Source: Arthrobacter sp. H16F315
GTDB lineage: Bacteria; Actinomycetota; Actinomycetes; Actinomycetales; Micrococcaceae
Length of the DNA stretch: 64,000 nt
Direction of reading: 5' to 3'
Assembly (NCBI RefSeq): GCF_024124825.1
Contig: NZ_JAMXSS010000002.1
Coordinates: 1,798,001 to 1,862,000 of the forward strand
Shown: positions 54,661-63,753 of the stretch, piece by piece
Numbering within the stretch: the stretch's first letter is position 1
Layout of the letters: each line of letters begins with the position of its first letter
The notes under the pieces: generated by a model
Seen by the model: the letters and a program-made list of their open reading frames with translations, nothing else
Told to the model about the DNA's origin: nothing
Database searches by the model: none
Position numbers and translations under genes: made by a program

Positions 54661-55596
54661 TTAGCGGCCGGCGGCGGATTCGGTCGAACCGGATTCCGCC
54701 TGCCCGGAACCCGCTGACACGGAACCCGCCTGCCCGTTGCCCGCCTGCCCGGAGCCCGCCTGCCCGTTGCCCGCCTGCCCTGAACCCGCTGACACGGAGC
54801 CCGCGGACCTGAACCCCAGGTCGTCCAGCCGGCCGGCCAGCAGAAGACCCAGTGCCGTGTGCCCTGCGGGGTTCATGTGGACTCCGTCGGCCATGGAATT
54901 GGTGAGGTTGTAACGCGTCAACCAGTCGCCGACGCCCACAAAGGGGATTGAATTCCTGGCCGCCACAGTGCCCAGCAGCGTGTTGACTTCGCTGCGGCGT
55001 CCTCCGCCGTTGGCCGCCCCACGGGCGAGGGTCCCCACCATGGCCAGCCGTGCTTCGGGGTAGCGTTGCCGGATGCTGGCGATCAGCCGCTCGGCGTTGG
55101 CGGAAATCTGCGCATCGCTTGCCCCGCGGGAGGCATCATTGCCGCCGCCTTCAATCACAACAAGAGGCGGTGAGCCGTAGGGCAGCAGCCAGTCGCCGTG
55201 CTGCAGGGCGTCGATGTAGTTACCGGTCGCTCCGTTGGATGCGACAAAGCCGGTGCCGCCGCGGCCGCAGAAATGAACCTCGTATCCCAGGCTGGCCAGT
55301 GCTCTCCGGGGCCAGGACGATGTGGGTTCGGACTGTGAATCACCAATCAGCACCGCGGTCCGGGAGATGTCCGCCACGACCATCTCATTGCGGCCGTTGG
55401 CCGGATTTCGGTAGACGGTTCCGGGCCGCAGGCTGCCCGGAACTGCCGATTGGGCGTTCCGGACGGAAAGGCCAGTGACGGCTGCCGCGCCGGGGCTGGC
55501 GGTAGTGGCGGGGGAAATCTGCCCGCAGCCACCCACCAAGACGCCTACGGCGATTATCGGGGCAACCAAGCGGGACAGGGCCGGGGCGATGCGCAT
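54661..55596 (-). CDS. SGNH/GDSL-type lipoprotein hydrolase with repeat tail
   Basis: A 311-aa exported esterase-like protein. The N-terminus is a signal peptide with lipobox VGGCGQ (Cys near 24). The SGNH blocks are VLIGDSQSEPTSSWPRR (Ser), FCGRGGTG (Gly), IEGGGNDASRG (Asn) and DGVHMNPAGHTALG (Asp/His). Such enzymes often deacylate cell-wall glycans or lipids. The last about 45 residues are a low-complexity tail built from GQAGN/GQAGS and SAGSGQ units, probably a flexible wall-spanning segment. Confidence 0.87.
   Translation of the reverse strand: MRIAPALSRLVAPIIAVGVLVGGCGQISPATTASPGAAAVTGLSVRNAQSAVPGSLRPGTVYRNPANGRNEMVVADISRTAVLIGDSQSEPTSSWPRRALASLGYEVHFCGRGGTGFVASNGATGNYIDALQHGDWLLPYGSPPLVVIEGGGNDASRGASDAQISANAERLIASIRQRYPEARLAMVGTLARGAANGGGRRSEVNTLLGTVAARNSIPFVGVGDWLTRYNLTNSMADGVHMNPAGHTALGLLLAGRLDDLGFRSAGSVSAGSGQAGNGQAGSGQAGNGQAGSVSAGSGQAESGSTESAAGR
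54690..54805 (-). repeat. Short tandem repeats encoding the Gly-Gln-Ala-Gly tail
   Basis: Units of about 15 bp (plus-strand CCCGCCTGCCCGTTG and variants with CCGGAG or CTGACACGG) repeat roughly seven times in frame inside the SGNH hydrolase gene. Repeat number could change by slippage without breaking the frame. Confidence 0.7.
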
Positions 55597-55865
55597 TTGA
55601 TGTCTCCGAGCTGGCTGCTGCTGTCAGAGCAAGCATGGGGCATCAGGGACGGAAAAGCCAGTGACTTTACTCACAGTCAACGCTCGATTTCCCGTGGTGC
55701 CTGACCCGGCCTTCCAGCCGGAATGACGGTTTTTAGGCCAATAAATGCCCAAGCGTTTAGAATGGAAGAAGGTGCCCTGTGCCAAAGGGGCGCATCCGTC
55801 GTGCGTTCCGGTTGGAAATGTCGCGATACAACAGCTGACTTCACCACTGAATCGAGCAATTACGC
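55597..55865. promoter_or_regulatory. Spacer between SGNH hydrolase and typA
   Basis: The 269 bp between divergent genes must contain both promoters. No ORF or clear element is recognised; the part near 55740-55790 is comparatively AT-rich. Confidence 0.35.
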
Positions 55866-57794
55866 ATGTCTGAAACCACCACCAACACCGCGGTAGCCAC
55901 TGCATCGCGCAGTGACCTGCGCAACGTCGCGATCGTGGCCCACGTTGACCACGGCAAGACCACTCTGGTCGACGCCATGCTCAAGCAGACCAACTCCTTT
56001 GCCGCACACAACCACCTCGAAGACCGTGTGATGGACTCCGGTGACCTCGAGCGCGAAAAGGGCATCACCATCCTGGCCAAGAACACTACGGTGGCCTACA
56101 ACGGACCGTCCTCCAACGGCGAGACCATCACCATCAACGTCATCGACACCCCCGGCCACGCCGACTTCGGTGGCGAGGTTGAGCGCGGCCTGTCGATGGT
56201 TGACGGCGTCGTCCTCCTCGTTGATGCTTCTGAAGGCCCGCTGCCGCAGACCCGCTTCGTCCTGCGCAAGGCACTCGCGGCCCACCTGCCCGTGATCCTG
56301 CTGGTCAACAAGACCGACCGTCCTGACGCACGGATCGAAGAAGTTGTCCACGAATCCATGGACCTCCTCCTGGGCCTGGCCTCAGACCTCGCCGACGAAG
56401 TTCCGGACCTGGACCTGGACAAGATCCTCAACGTCCCCGTTGTCTACGCCGCTGCCAAGGTTGGCCGCGCCTCCCTCGAACAGCCCGCAGACGGTTCGGC
56501 TCCCGAGAACGAAGACCTCGAGCCGCTGTTCAAGGCCATCATTGAGCACATTCCGGCGCCGACGTACAACCCGAACGGTGTCCTCCAGGCGCACGTCACC
56601 AACTTGGATGCCTCCCCGTTCCTGGGCCGCCTGGCACTGCTGCGTATCTACAACGGCACCCTGCGCAAGGGCCAGACCGTTGCGTGGGCCCGCGCGAACG
56701 GTGAAATGAAGAACGTCAAGATCACCGAACTGCTGGCCACCAAGGCCCTGGACCGTGTCCCGACCGAGTCCGCCGGCCCCGGCGAGATCGTCGCCGTCGC
56801 CGGCATCGAGGAGATCACCATCGGTGAGACCCTGACCGACGTGGACAACCCGCAGCCGCTGCCGCTGATCACTGTTGACGATCCGGCCATCTCGATGACC
56901 ATCGGTATCAACACCTCGCCGCTGGCCGGCCGGGTCAAGGGCGCCAAGGTCACGGCCCGCCAGGTCAAGGACCGTCTGGACAAGGAACTGATCGGTAACG
57001 TCTCCATCAAGGTGCTCCCGACCGAGCGCCCGGACGCCTGGGAAGTCCAGGGCCGCGGTGAGCTCGCCCTGGCCATCCTGGTTGAGCAGATGCGCCGCGA
57101 AGGCTTCGAACTGACCGTCGGCAAGCCGCAGGTAGTCACGAAGACCGTCGACGGCAAGGTGCACGAGCCGATGGAGCACATGACCATCGACGTGCCGGAA
57201 GAGTACCTCGGCGCCGTCACCCAGCTCATGGCCGCCCGCAAGGGCCGCATGACGAACATGGCGAACCACGGCACCGGCTGGTGCCGGATGGAATTCATCG
57301 TTCCGGCCCGTGGCCTGATCGGCTTCCGTACCAAGTTCCTCACTGACACCCGCGGCGCCGGCATCGCGGCGTCCATCTCCGAGGGCTACGAGCCCTGGGC
57401 CGGTCCGATCGAGTACCGCACCAACGGTTCGATGATCGCTGACCGCGCCGGTGTTGTTACACCGTTCGCCATGATCAACCTGCAGGAGCGCGGATCCTTC
57501 TTCGTCCGCCCCACCTCCGAGGTTTACGAAGGCCAGATCGTCGGCGAGAACTCCCGGGCCGACGACATGGACGTCAACATCACCAAGGAAAAGAAGCTCA
57601 CCAACATGCGTGCGGCTTCCTCCGACACCTTCGAGAACCTGACGCCGCCGCGCGACCTGACCCTCGAAGAGTCCCTCGAATTCGCCCGCGAAGACGAGTG
57701 TGTCGAGGTGACGCCGGAATCCATCCGTATCCGGAAGCTCATCCTGGACGTCAACCAGCGCGCCAAGTCCAACCGGGCACGCGCGAAGGTCTAG
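55866..57794 (+). CDS. typA: Translational GTPase TypA/BipA
   Basis: A 642-aa ribosome-binding GTPase. Its G domain has IVAHVDHGKTTLVDAML (G1), EREKGITILAKNT (G2), IDTPGHADFGGEVERGL (G3) and LLVNKTDRPDA (G4). It is followed by domain II, the EF-G-like domains and the TypA-specific C-terminus (TNMRAASSDTFENLTPPRDL, CVEVTPESIRIRKLILD). Length and motifs are complete. It functions in ribosome assembly and stress responses. Confidence 0.97.
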   Translation: MSETTTNTAVATASRSDLRNVAIVAHVDHGKTTLVDAMLKQTNSFAAHNHLEDRVMDSGDLEREKGITILAKNTTVAYNGPSSNGETITINVIDTPGHADFGGEVERGLSMVDGVVLLVDASEGPLPQTRFVLRKALAAHLPVILLVNKTDRPDARIEEVVHESMDLLLGLASDLADEVPDLDLDKILNVPVVYAAAKVGRASLEQPADGSAPENEDLEPLFKAIIEHIPAPTYNPNGVLQAHVTNLDASPFLGRLALLRIYNGTLRKGQTVAWARANGEMKNVKITELLATKALDRVPTESAGPGEIVAVAGIEEITIGETLTDVDNPQPLPLITVDDPAISMTIGINTSPLAGRVKGAKVTARQVKDRLDKELIGNVSIKVLPTERPDAWEVQGRGELALAILVEQMRREGFELTVGKPQVVTKTVDGKVHEPMEHMTIDVPEEYLGAVTQLMAARKGRMTNMANHGTGWCRMEFIVPARGLIGFRTKFLTDTRGAGIAASISEGYEPWAGPIEYRTNGSMIADRAGVVTPFAMINLQERGSFFVRPTSEVYEGQIVGENSRADDMDVNITKEKKLTNMRAASSDTFENLTPPRDLTLEESLEFAREDECVEVTPESIRIRKLILDVNQRAKSNRARAKV

Positions 57795-57828
57795 TCACAG
57801 CGCCCGTCGCTGTCACGAAGGATGGTTT

Positions 57829-58205
57829 GTGAATAATGGAGCTGCCGGCATGGCAGGCGGTATTGCCGCCGCCGTGCCGGCAGCTCTTTTGTTGCCCTCG
57901 CGGGCACCGCCCTGCATGGGCAGGACATCCTGGTGGGCGGCGTCGAGGTGCCGTGGGGCGCGGTTGCGGCGCTGGTCCTGCTTGGCTCCGTCGAGCTGTG
58001 GCTCAGCGCCAGGTTTCGTTCCGCCCTTCCGACGGCGGTCTGCGGAGTCATCTGCTACGCGCTGACGGGCTGGTGGTCCACCCTGGAGAACGGCAGGCGG
58101 CTGATCATCGGCGACCTGGCCGGCAGCCTCTGGATCTATGGCATCGCGGTGGTCACCGTCGGCATGCTGGTGTGGGGTCTGCGCTACCGGCGCACCCAGG
58201 GGTAG
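57829..58205 (+). CDS. Small membrane protein of unknown function, frameshifted
   Basis: A GTG at 57829 with GAAGGA upstream gives VNNGAAGMAGGIAAAVPAAL. At the T4 run 57887-57890 one T is missing, after which FVALAGTALHGQDILVGGVE and WGAVAALVLLGSVELWLSAR follow to 58205. The corrected protein is about 126 residues with about four hydrophobic helices. A similar small protein follows typA in related actinobacteria as far as I recall; no function is known to me. Confidence 0.65.
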
Positions 58206-58233
58206 GCCCGCTGCTCGGCACCCTCTCGCCCGT

Positions 58234-58400
58234 CGGACATGCCCATTCTTCGGCGCCCTTCGGCGTCGGACATGCCCATTTTTCGGTGACGCGCGTGCGC
58301 ATGAGGGCACTATATCCATCCGTCGTCCGCGGCGGTGGACATGCTCATTTTTCGGTACCCTTTGGGCACCCCTTAGGCGGCGGACATGCTCATTCTTGAC
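58234..58400. repeat. Four interspersed 20-bp repeats GGACATGYYCATTYTTCGG
   Basis: Near-identical units lie at 58234-58253, 58267-58286, 58336-58355 and 58381-58400, each reading CGGACATGCCCATT or TGGACATGCTCATT followed by TTTCGG or CTTCGG (the last ends in CTTGAC). Related GGACATG units in both orientations recur behind the next gene (59321-59480). Spacing is irregular, so this is not CRISPR; it resembles a dispersed intergenic repeat family. Confidence 0.7.
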
Positions 58401-58505
58401 CGCAGACCAAGTTCGGCAATTGCCCGGAACGCTGGACCCGTTCTTTTGCACATGGCGTTGAACGGCCCTATTCCGACCGTTCGCCCGGGTTCCACGCTTT
58501 TCTTT

Positions 58506-59315
58506 ATGGTCAATGTCATCGATGTTCTGGCAAAATACGACGGCGTCGCCCGCGCCAAACACTTCGCTGCCGCCGGTGTCTCGAGCTTTCAGCTCGATTC
58601 TGCGCTTGGCTCGGGTGCTGTATCCCGGGTGGCCCGCGGCGTGTACGCGCTCACCACCGCCGATGCCCGGCTTATCGCCATTCGGTCGCTGCCGGCCGAG
58701 CCTGCGTGTGCAACGGCCGCGCAGTTCCATGGTCTGTGGGTTCTTGAGACGCCAGTGCTTCCTTATGTCGCGGTTCCCCATAGCCGCAGCTATTCCGGTT
58801 TCGTGTGCCACAGGTCCGCTGCGCCGCCCACTCTGGTGGACACTGTCGTTCAAAGCCTGCGATGCCTGCCGGACCTTGACGGCCTGGTGATTGCGGAGTC
58901 GGCCGTCGCCCTCAAAGGCCTACCGCTGTCCGGGCTGCGGCTCAGGCTGAGTGGCCGAAACGACGAGAGAGAGCGCCGAATCGTGGCCGCCATCGTCCCG
59001 CAGTCGCAGTCCATCATCGAATGCATGGCCCGGTACTGGCTGCGGAGGGCCGGATTCCATGTCGAGTCCCAGGTCAATATCCCCGGAATGGGTCACATCG
59101 ATCTTATGGTGGACGGCAAGCTTGGCATTGAGACGGACGGCGCCGGCTTCCACATGGACCGGACAAGCTTCGAGGAGGACCGGCGTCGGTGGAACGTGAT
59201 GACCCGGCGGGGCATACCGATCCTTGTCGTCAGCTATTCGTTACTCCTGAACCGGCCCGAGGAATTCATCGGCATGGTTCGGGACGCGTTGAACAGGTCG
59301 TCCGTCGCCGCCTAG
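58506..59315 (+). CDS. DUF559/Vsr-like endonuclease-fold protein with AbiEi-type N-terminus
   Basis: A 269-residue protein from ATG 58506. The N-terminal 60 residues (IDVLAKYDGVARAKHFAAAG, VSRVARGVYAL) look like the winged-helix found in AbiEi-type antitoxins and related regulators. The C-terminal part (ESQVNIPGMGHIDLMVDGKL, then GIETDGAGFHMDRTSFEEDR) is a DUF559-like restriction-endonuclease fold with the acidic HIDLMVDGKLGIETDG core. Such genes are common and multicopy in Arthrobacter relatives. The surrounding dispersed repeats make this a plausible small accessory unit. Confidence 0.75.
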   Translation: MVNVIDVLAKYDGVARAKHFAAAGVSSFQLDSALGSGAVSRVARGVYALTTADARLIAIRSLPAEPACATAAQFHGLWVLETPVLPYVAVPHSRSYSGFVCHRSAAPPTLVDTVVQSLRCLPDLDGLVIAESAVALKGLPLSGLRLRLSGRNDERERRIVAAIVPQSQSIIECMARYWLRRAGFHVESQVNIPGMGHIDLMVDGKLGIETDGAGFHMDRTSFEEDRRRWNVMTRRGIPILVVSYSLLLNRPEEFIGMVRDALNRSSVAA

Positions 59316-59716
59316 CAATGGACATGCCCTGCCTGGGGAATTGTGCGGGCCAAGTGCGGCCGGGTTAGCGGAGGACATGTGCACTTTTCGCGGGCCGGAC
59401 CGGTGGGCATGTCCACTGGAGGCGGCACGCCCTGGGCATAGTAGTGATATGTCCATTGGCCACGGTCACGGGAGGGCATGTCCGGTTGGTGTCCGGCGTG
59501 GCGGTGCAGGGGGACCTGTTTGGCGGCCACCACCAACCGAAAGGGGATCACGTCGTCGGAACGGCGGGTCCGGACGGTGCAAGCGTCGTCGTCGCGCGCA
59601 ATGAGCTCGCCCAGGGCATCTGTGAACCCGCCCTCAATCCGGTATCGGACCACCACCCGGGTGCCGGGCTCGGCGGTGGCCAGGAACTCTTGGGGCGAAG
59701 GCGTCGGTGAACTCAC
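59312..59716 (-). CDS. Conserved protein of unknown function
   Basis: A 134-residue frame from GTG 59716. The first 75 residues (FLATAEPGTRVVVRYRIEGG, FTDALGELIARDDDACTVRT, RRSDDVIPFRLVVAAKQVP) form a compact SH3/Sm-like beta module that I have seen annotated, without proof, as a putative acetyltransferase fragment. The last 55 residues are translated through the GGACATG repeat DNA and lack coding character, so the gene may have been extended by repeat insertion. Its end overlaps the DUF559 gene by four bases. Confidence 0.6.
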   Translation of the reverse strand: MSSPTPSPQEFLATAEPGTRVVVRYRIEGGFTDALGELIARDDDACTVRTRRSDDVIPFRLVVAAKQVPLHRHAGHQPDMPSRDRGQWTYHYYAQGVPPPVDMPTGPAREKCTCPPLTRPHLARTIPQAGHVHC

Positions 59717-59883
59717 TTGTTCATCCTAGGGTGGCCTGATTCAATCGGACGGGCCCGTGTGACGCCCGGCTAGGTTCGCGGGAACCGGCTGGGAGATAAT
59801 AGGCTCAGAAGTCAGCAGCCCGGCGCTCAGGCCGGGAGCAGTCATCCGGCAGTCGCCGGAACCAACGTGGAGAGGCCAGGGAC

Positions 59884-60210
59884 GTGACCTACGTAATCGC
59901 GCAGCCGTGTGTAGATGTCAAGGACAAGGCATGTATTGAAGAGTGCCCCGTCGATTGCATCTATGAAGGTGAACGCTCCCTGTACATCCACCCCGATGAG
60001 TGCGTGGACTGTGGTGCCTGCGAGCCGGTCTGCCCCGTCGAAGCCATCTATTACGAGGACGACACTCCCGAGGAATGGGCGGACTACTACAAGGCCAACG
60101 TCGAATTCTTTGATGAGCTGGGGTCCCCGGGCGGGGCCGCAAAGGTCGGCAATACCCACACGGACCACCCGATGATTGCTGTCCTGCCTCCGCAGAACCA
60201 AGAGAACTAA
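59884..60210 (+). CDS. fdxA: 7Fe ferredoxin
   Basis: A 108-aa ferredoxin with [3Fe-4S] and [4Fe-4S] ligands: CVDVKDKACIEECPVDCIYE and CVDCGACEPVCPVEAIYYED. The C-terminal extension PEEWADYYKANVEFFDELG is typical of actinobacterial FdxA. The GTG start lies behind a GAGAGG site. It is 12 bp upstream of dapC, a pairing widespread in actinobacteria, and the two are likely cotranscribed. Confidence 0.96.
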   Translation: MTYVIAQPCVDVKDKACIEECPVDCIYEGERSLYIHPDECVDCGACEPVCPVEAIYYEDDTPEEWADYYKANVEFFDELGSPGGAAKVGNTHTDHPMIAVLPPQNQEN

Positions 60211-60222
60211 GGCGGTTCCCCG

Positions 60223-61371
60223 GTGGCACCTGCGCTGCGAAACTTCGGTCTTAGCCTGCCCGACTATCCGTGGGAGGCCATGGCACCGTATCTGGCCAGG
60301 GCCGCAGAACACCCCGGGGGAGTCGCCAACCTGTCCATCGGAACCCCGGTGGACACCACTCCCGAGGTGGTGCAGGAAGCACTGCGTGCAGCCTCAAACG
60401 CTCCCGGTTACCCGACAGTCCACGGCACCGCAGGGCTCCGTGAAGCCATCGCGGCCTGGTTTGAACGCCGACGCGGCGTCCCCGGCCTGGATCCACAGGA
60501 CATTATGCCCACGGTGGGCTCCAAGGAACTCGTGGCCTGGCTCCCGTTCCTGCTCGGCCTGAAGCCGGGCGACGTCGTTGTCCGCCCCGCAGTCGCGTAC
60601 CCCACCTACGATATCGGTGCCACGTTTACCGGGGCAGAGCACGTCGCGGCCGACGACCTCGATCAACTCGATGCCGCAACCCGGGCCCGGGTGCGCTTGG
60701 TTTGGGTCAACTCGCCGGCGAATCCCACCGGCAGCGTCCGCGACGCCGAATCACTGCGCCGCATCGTACGGCAGGCCCGCGAACTCGGCGCCGTCGTCGC
60801 CTCGGACGAGTGCTACGCCGAACTCGGCTGGGGCGAATGGGACGTTCAGCGCGGGGGCTCCCCGGTCCCCAGTATCCTGGATCCCCAGGTTGCGGAGGGC
60901 TCCCATGAGGGGCTCCTGGCTGTGTACTCGCTGAGCAAACAGTCCAACCTGGCCGGATACCGCGCGGCTTTTGTGGCTGGCGACCCCGCCATCGTGGCGA
61001 ACTTGGTCAACAGCCGCAAGCACGCGGGCATGATCGTTCCGTACCCGGTCCAAGAAGCCATGCGCGTCGCCCTCGGCGACGACGTCCATGTGCAGGCGCA
61101 AAAGGACCTTTATCGCGGCCGCCGGGAACGCATCATGCCGGCACTGGAACGGTTTGGGCTGGCGATCCACGAGTCCCGGGCAGGTCTCTACCTGTGGGCG
61201 ACCGCCGGAGAGGCCACCTGGGAGACCGTCGGCCGTCTCGCTGACCGAGGAATCGTAGTGGGACCGGGCGTGTTTTACGGTGACGCGGGCAACGGATTTA
61301 TCCGGGTTGCGCTGACGGCAAGTGACGAACGGATCGACGCGGCGGCCGCCCGTTTGGCCGTGGGGCCATAG
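60223..61371 (+). CDS. dapC: Succinyldiaminopimelate transaminase
   Basis: A 382-aa class I PLP aminotransferase of the actinobacterial DapC type in lysine/diaminopimelate synthesis. It has LPDYPWEAMAPYLARAAEHP, WVNSPANPTGSVRDA and the PLP lysine in YSLSKQSNLAGYRAAFV. The GTG start follows fdxA closely. A strong hairpin lies behind the stop. Confidence 0.92.
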   Translation: MAPALRNFGLSLPDYPWEAMAPYLARAAEHPGGVANLSIGTPVDTTPEVVQEALRAASNAPGYPTVHGTAGLREAIAAWFERRRGVPGLDPQDIMPTVGSKELVAWLPFLLGLKPGDVVVRPAVAYPTYDIGATFTGAEHVAADDLDQLDAATRARVRLVWVNSPANPTGSVRDAESLRRIVRQARELGAVVASDECYAELGWGEWDVQRGGSPVPSILDPQVAEGSHEGLLAVYSLSKQSNLAGYRAAFVAGDPAIVANLVNSRKHAGMIVPYPVQEAMRVALGDDVHVQAQKDLYRGRRERIMPALERFGLAIHESRAGLYLWATAGEATWETVGRLADRGIVVGPGVFYGDAGNGFIRVALTASDERIDAAAARLAVGP

Positions 61372-61412
61372 GAATGCAGTGACGCGTGCCACATCCGGTG
61401 CGTTTAGGTCGG

Positions 61413-61453
61413 TCCCGGGTGGCCTTGGATTAGTGCCACCCGGGATCTGACGG
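61413..61453 (+). terminator. Terminator after dapC
   Basis: TCCCGGGTGGC (61413-61423) and GCCACCCGGGA (61435-61445) make a perfect 11-bp stem; the T-rich part (TTTTTAA) starts some 10 bases later. The rest of the spacer up to 61599 is the citrate synthase leader. Confidence 0.65.
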
Positions 61454-61599
61454 TAGTTTTTAACTGACTATCAATGGTGGCTTTCCACAAGAAGGCAGCG
61501 CAGCCGTTGGAATCCGTGGCTAAAACAGGTTCCGTGGGCAGCTTCACCAGAAGTTGGACCAGCTTTCTACAGAGGCCCCGAGGCCTCAGAGGAGACTCC

Positions 61600-62883
61600 A
61601 TGACTGAGACCACCAGCGCAACCCTGCGGCACGCCGGCGGAGAGCTCGAACTCCCGCGCATCCAGGTTGTAGAAGGAAACGAAGGCTACGACGTTTCCAA
61701 GCTGCTGAAGCAGACCGGTGCCGTTGCGTTTGACCCCGGCTTTATGAACACTGCGGCAACCACCTCCGCCATCACCTACATCGATGGTGATGCCGGAATC
61801 CTGCGCTACCGCGGTTACCCGATCGAACAGCTCGCCAAGCACTCCAGCTTCCTGGAAGTTTCCTTCCTGCTGATCTACGGCAACCTGCCGACCCCCACTG
61901 AGCTGGAAGCCTTTGACCAGCGGATCCGCCACCACACCCTGCTCCATGAGGAGCTCAAGGGCTTCTTCAGCGGCTTCCCGCGTGATGCCCACCCGATGCC
62001 GGTGCTGTCCTCCGCGGTGTCCGCACTCTCCACGTTCTACCAGGACTCGCTGGATCCTTTCAACGCCGAGCAGGTGGAGGTCTCCACCTACCGGCTGCTG
62101 GCCAAGATGCCGGTTATTGCCGCGTACGCCCTGAAGAAGAGCATCGGCCAGCCAATGCTCTACCCGGACAACTCGCACAACCTTGTGGAGAACTTCCTGC
62201 GATTGAGCTTCGGTTTGCCGGCCGAGCAGTACGAGGTGGACCCGGTCGTCGCCAAGGCACTGGACCTGCTCCTGATCCTGCATGCCGACCACGAGCAGAA
62301 CTGCTCGACGTCAACGGTCCGGCTCGTTGGTTCCTCCAACGCCAACCTCTTCGCCTCCGTCTCCGCAGGCATCAACGCCCTCTTCGGCCCTGCCCACGGC
62401 GGCGCCAACGAGGCCGTGCTGAAGATGCTCCGCCAGATCCAGGCCGACGGCACCAAGCCCGAGGACTACATGGAGAAGGTCAAGAACAAGGAAGACGGCG
62501 TCCGGCTGATGGGCTTCGGGCACCGTGTGTACAAGAACTACGACCCCCGGGCCAAGATCGTCAAGGCCACGGCGCACGAGATCCTCACCAAGCTCGGCGG
62601 CAACGACGAGCTCCTGGAGATCGCCCTGCGCCTCGAAGAGAAGGCCCTGAACGATGACTACTTCATTCAGCGCAAGCTCTACCCGAACGTGGACTTCTAC
62701 ACCGGCCTGATCTACAAGGCCATGGGTTTCCCGGAAAAGATGTTCACCGTACTCTTCGCCATCGGCCGTCTGCCGGGCTGGATCGCGCAGTGGCGTGAAA
62801 TGATCAGCGACCCCAACACCAAGATCGGCCGTCCGCGCCAGCTCTACATCGGCGAGCCGGAGCGCAACTACCCTTCCGTGTAA
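61600..62883 (+). CDS. gltA: Citrate synthase
   Basis: A 427-residue type II citrate synthase (TCA cycle entry). Active-site segments are LILHADHEQNCSTSTVRLVG, FGPAHGGANEAVLKML and MGFGHRVYKNYDPRAK, with the Asp in the C-terminal EEKALNDDYFIQRKLYPNVD. ATG 61600 is chosen because GGAG lies six bases upstream and MTETTSATLRH is the usual start; an in-frame ATG at 61474 would add 42 atypical residues. A perfect terminator follows. Confidence 0.97.
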   Translation: MTETTSATLRHAGGELELPRIQVVEGNEGYDVSKLLKQTGAVAFDPGFMNTAATTSAITYIDGDAGILRYRGYPIEQLAKHSSFLEVSFLLIYGNLPTPTELEAFDQRIRHHTLLHEELKGFFSGFPRDAHPMPVLSSAVSALSTFYQDSLDPFNAEQVEVSTYRLLAKMPVIAAYALKKSIGQPMLYPDNSHNLVENFLRLSFGLPAEQYEVDPVVAKALDLLLILHADHEQNCSTSTVRLVGSSNANLFASVSAGINALFGPAHGGANEAVLKMLRQIQADGTKPEDYMEKVKNKEDGVRLMGFGHRVYKNYDPRAKIVKATAHEILTKLGGNDELLEIALRLEEKALNDDYFIQRKLYPNVDFYTGLIYKAMGFPEKMFTVLFAIGRLPGWIAQWREMISDPNTKIGRPRQLYIGEPERNYPSV

Positions 62884-62901
62884 TGCACTCAAGAAGTACG
62901 A

Positions 62902-62947
62902 CGCCGGCCGCTCACCCCACGAGGTGAGCGGCCGGCGTCGTTTTTCT
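62902..62947 (+). terminator. Rho-independent terminator after gltA
   Basis: CGCCGGCCGCTCACC (62902-62916) and GGTGAGCGGCCGGCG (62923-62937) form a perfect 15-bp stem with a 6-base loop, followed by TCGTTTTTCT. Confidence 0.9.
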
Positions 62948-63058
62948 CACTGCTCAGGATGGCGCCCATGGGTCCGGTGGTGACCATCTGCCGAGGTGGG
63001 ACGCCGGTTGCCGGTGTGCCCCGGCGTCGTGCGGGCACATCCGTGCTAAAAAAGACTA

Positions 63059-63696
63059 ATGCCCAAATTTGTCGACGCCGCAATCCGGCGCCAGGAAGTT
63101 GTCGAAGCGGTCTTCCGGATCGTCGCAGCCGATGGACTTGAACGGGCGTCCCTGCGCGAAGTCGCAGACGAGGCCGAACTGGCTGTCGGATCCGTCCGCC
63201 ATTACTTCGCCAGCAGCGACGAACTCCTGGCCCATTCGTTCGGGGTGGTTGTGGACCGGGTCGTCGGCAGGCTGGAGTCCGCCGACGAGCGTCTCGCCGG
63301 GACCCGGCCCGGGACCCCGGAACACCATCGGGGCGTGTTAACCCTGCTGGGCGAGTTCCTTCCGCTCGACGAGGAACGCGCTGTCGACGCCTGCGTCTGG
63401 ATGGCTTTAAGAACGCAGCGCGGACCAAGCCTTTCCTCGCCGCGGAGGCAGACCGGAGCCACCGGGCCGTCGCCGCGATCGTCGGACGGCTCGTGATGGA
63501 TCTGTCGTCCGCGGCCGGAACTGACGCCAGCCAGGACGAGCAGCGTTTGGTCACCGAGGCTGAGCGGCTGCTGGCCACCCTCGACGGGCTCACCATGCAC
63601 GCGTTGTTGCAGCCCGAATGGATGACCGCGCAGGTATGCAGTGACGTGCTGGAGGCCCATCTCACCGGACTGGGCAGCCACCCCGGCAGCCATTAA
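63059..63696 (+). CDS. TetR-family transcriptional regulator, frameshifted
   Basis: The N-terminal TetR helix-turn-helix (AIRRQEVVEAVFRIVAADGL and REVADEAELAVGSVRHYFAS) is intact. Within the ligand domain a T is missing in the T3 run 63406-63408; adding it gives KNAARTKPFLAAEADRSHRA and continues to HLTGLGSHPGSH at 63696. The corrected protein is about 212 residues. Neighbouring genes do not reveal its target. Confidence 0.83.
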
Positions 63697-63753
63697 CCTG
63701 GGCTGACGCGAGGAATACACTGGAGTCGTACGTCGTGCCAAGGAGGCAATTGG

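Noticed and set aside
58234..58400. Regular-looking short repeats considered as CRISPR
   Set aside because: Spacing varies from 13 to 49 bp, units are imperfect, and no cas gene is near.
57813..58853. A 346-codon minus-strand frame across the GGACATG repeats
   Set aside because: Contains the repeated KNGHV/KNEHV units only because the repeats are translated; it is antisense to two better-supported genes.
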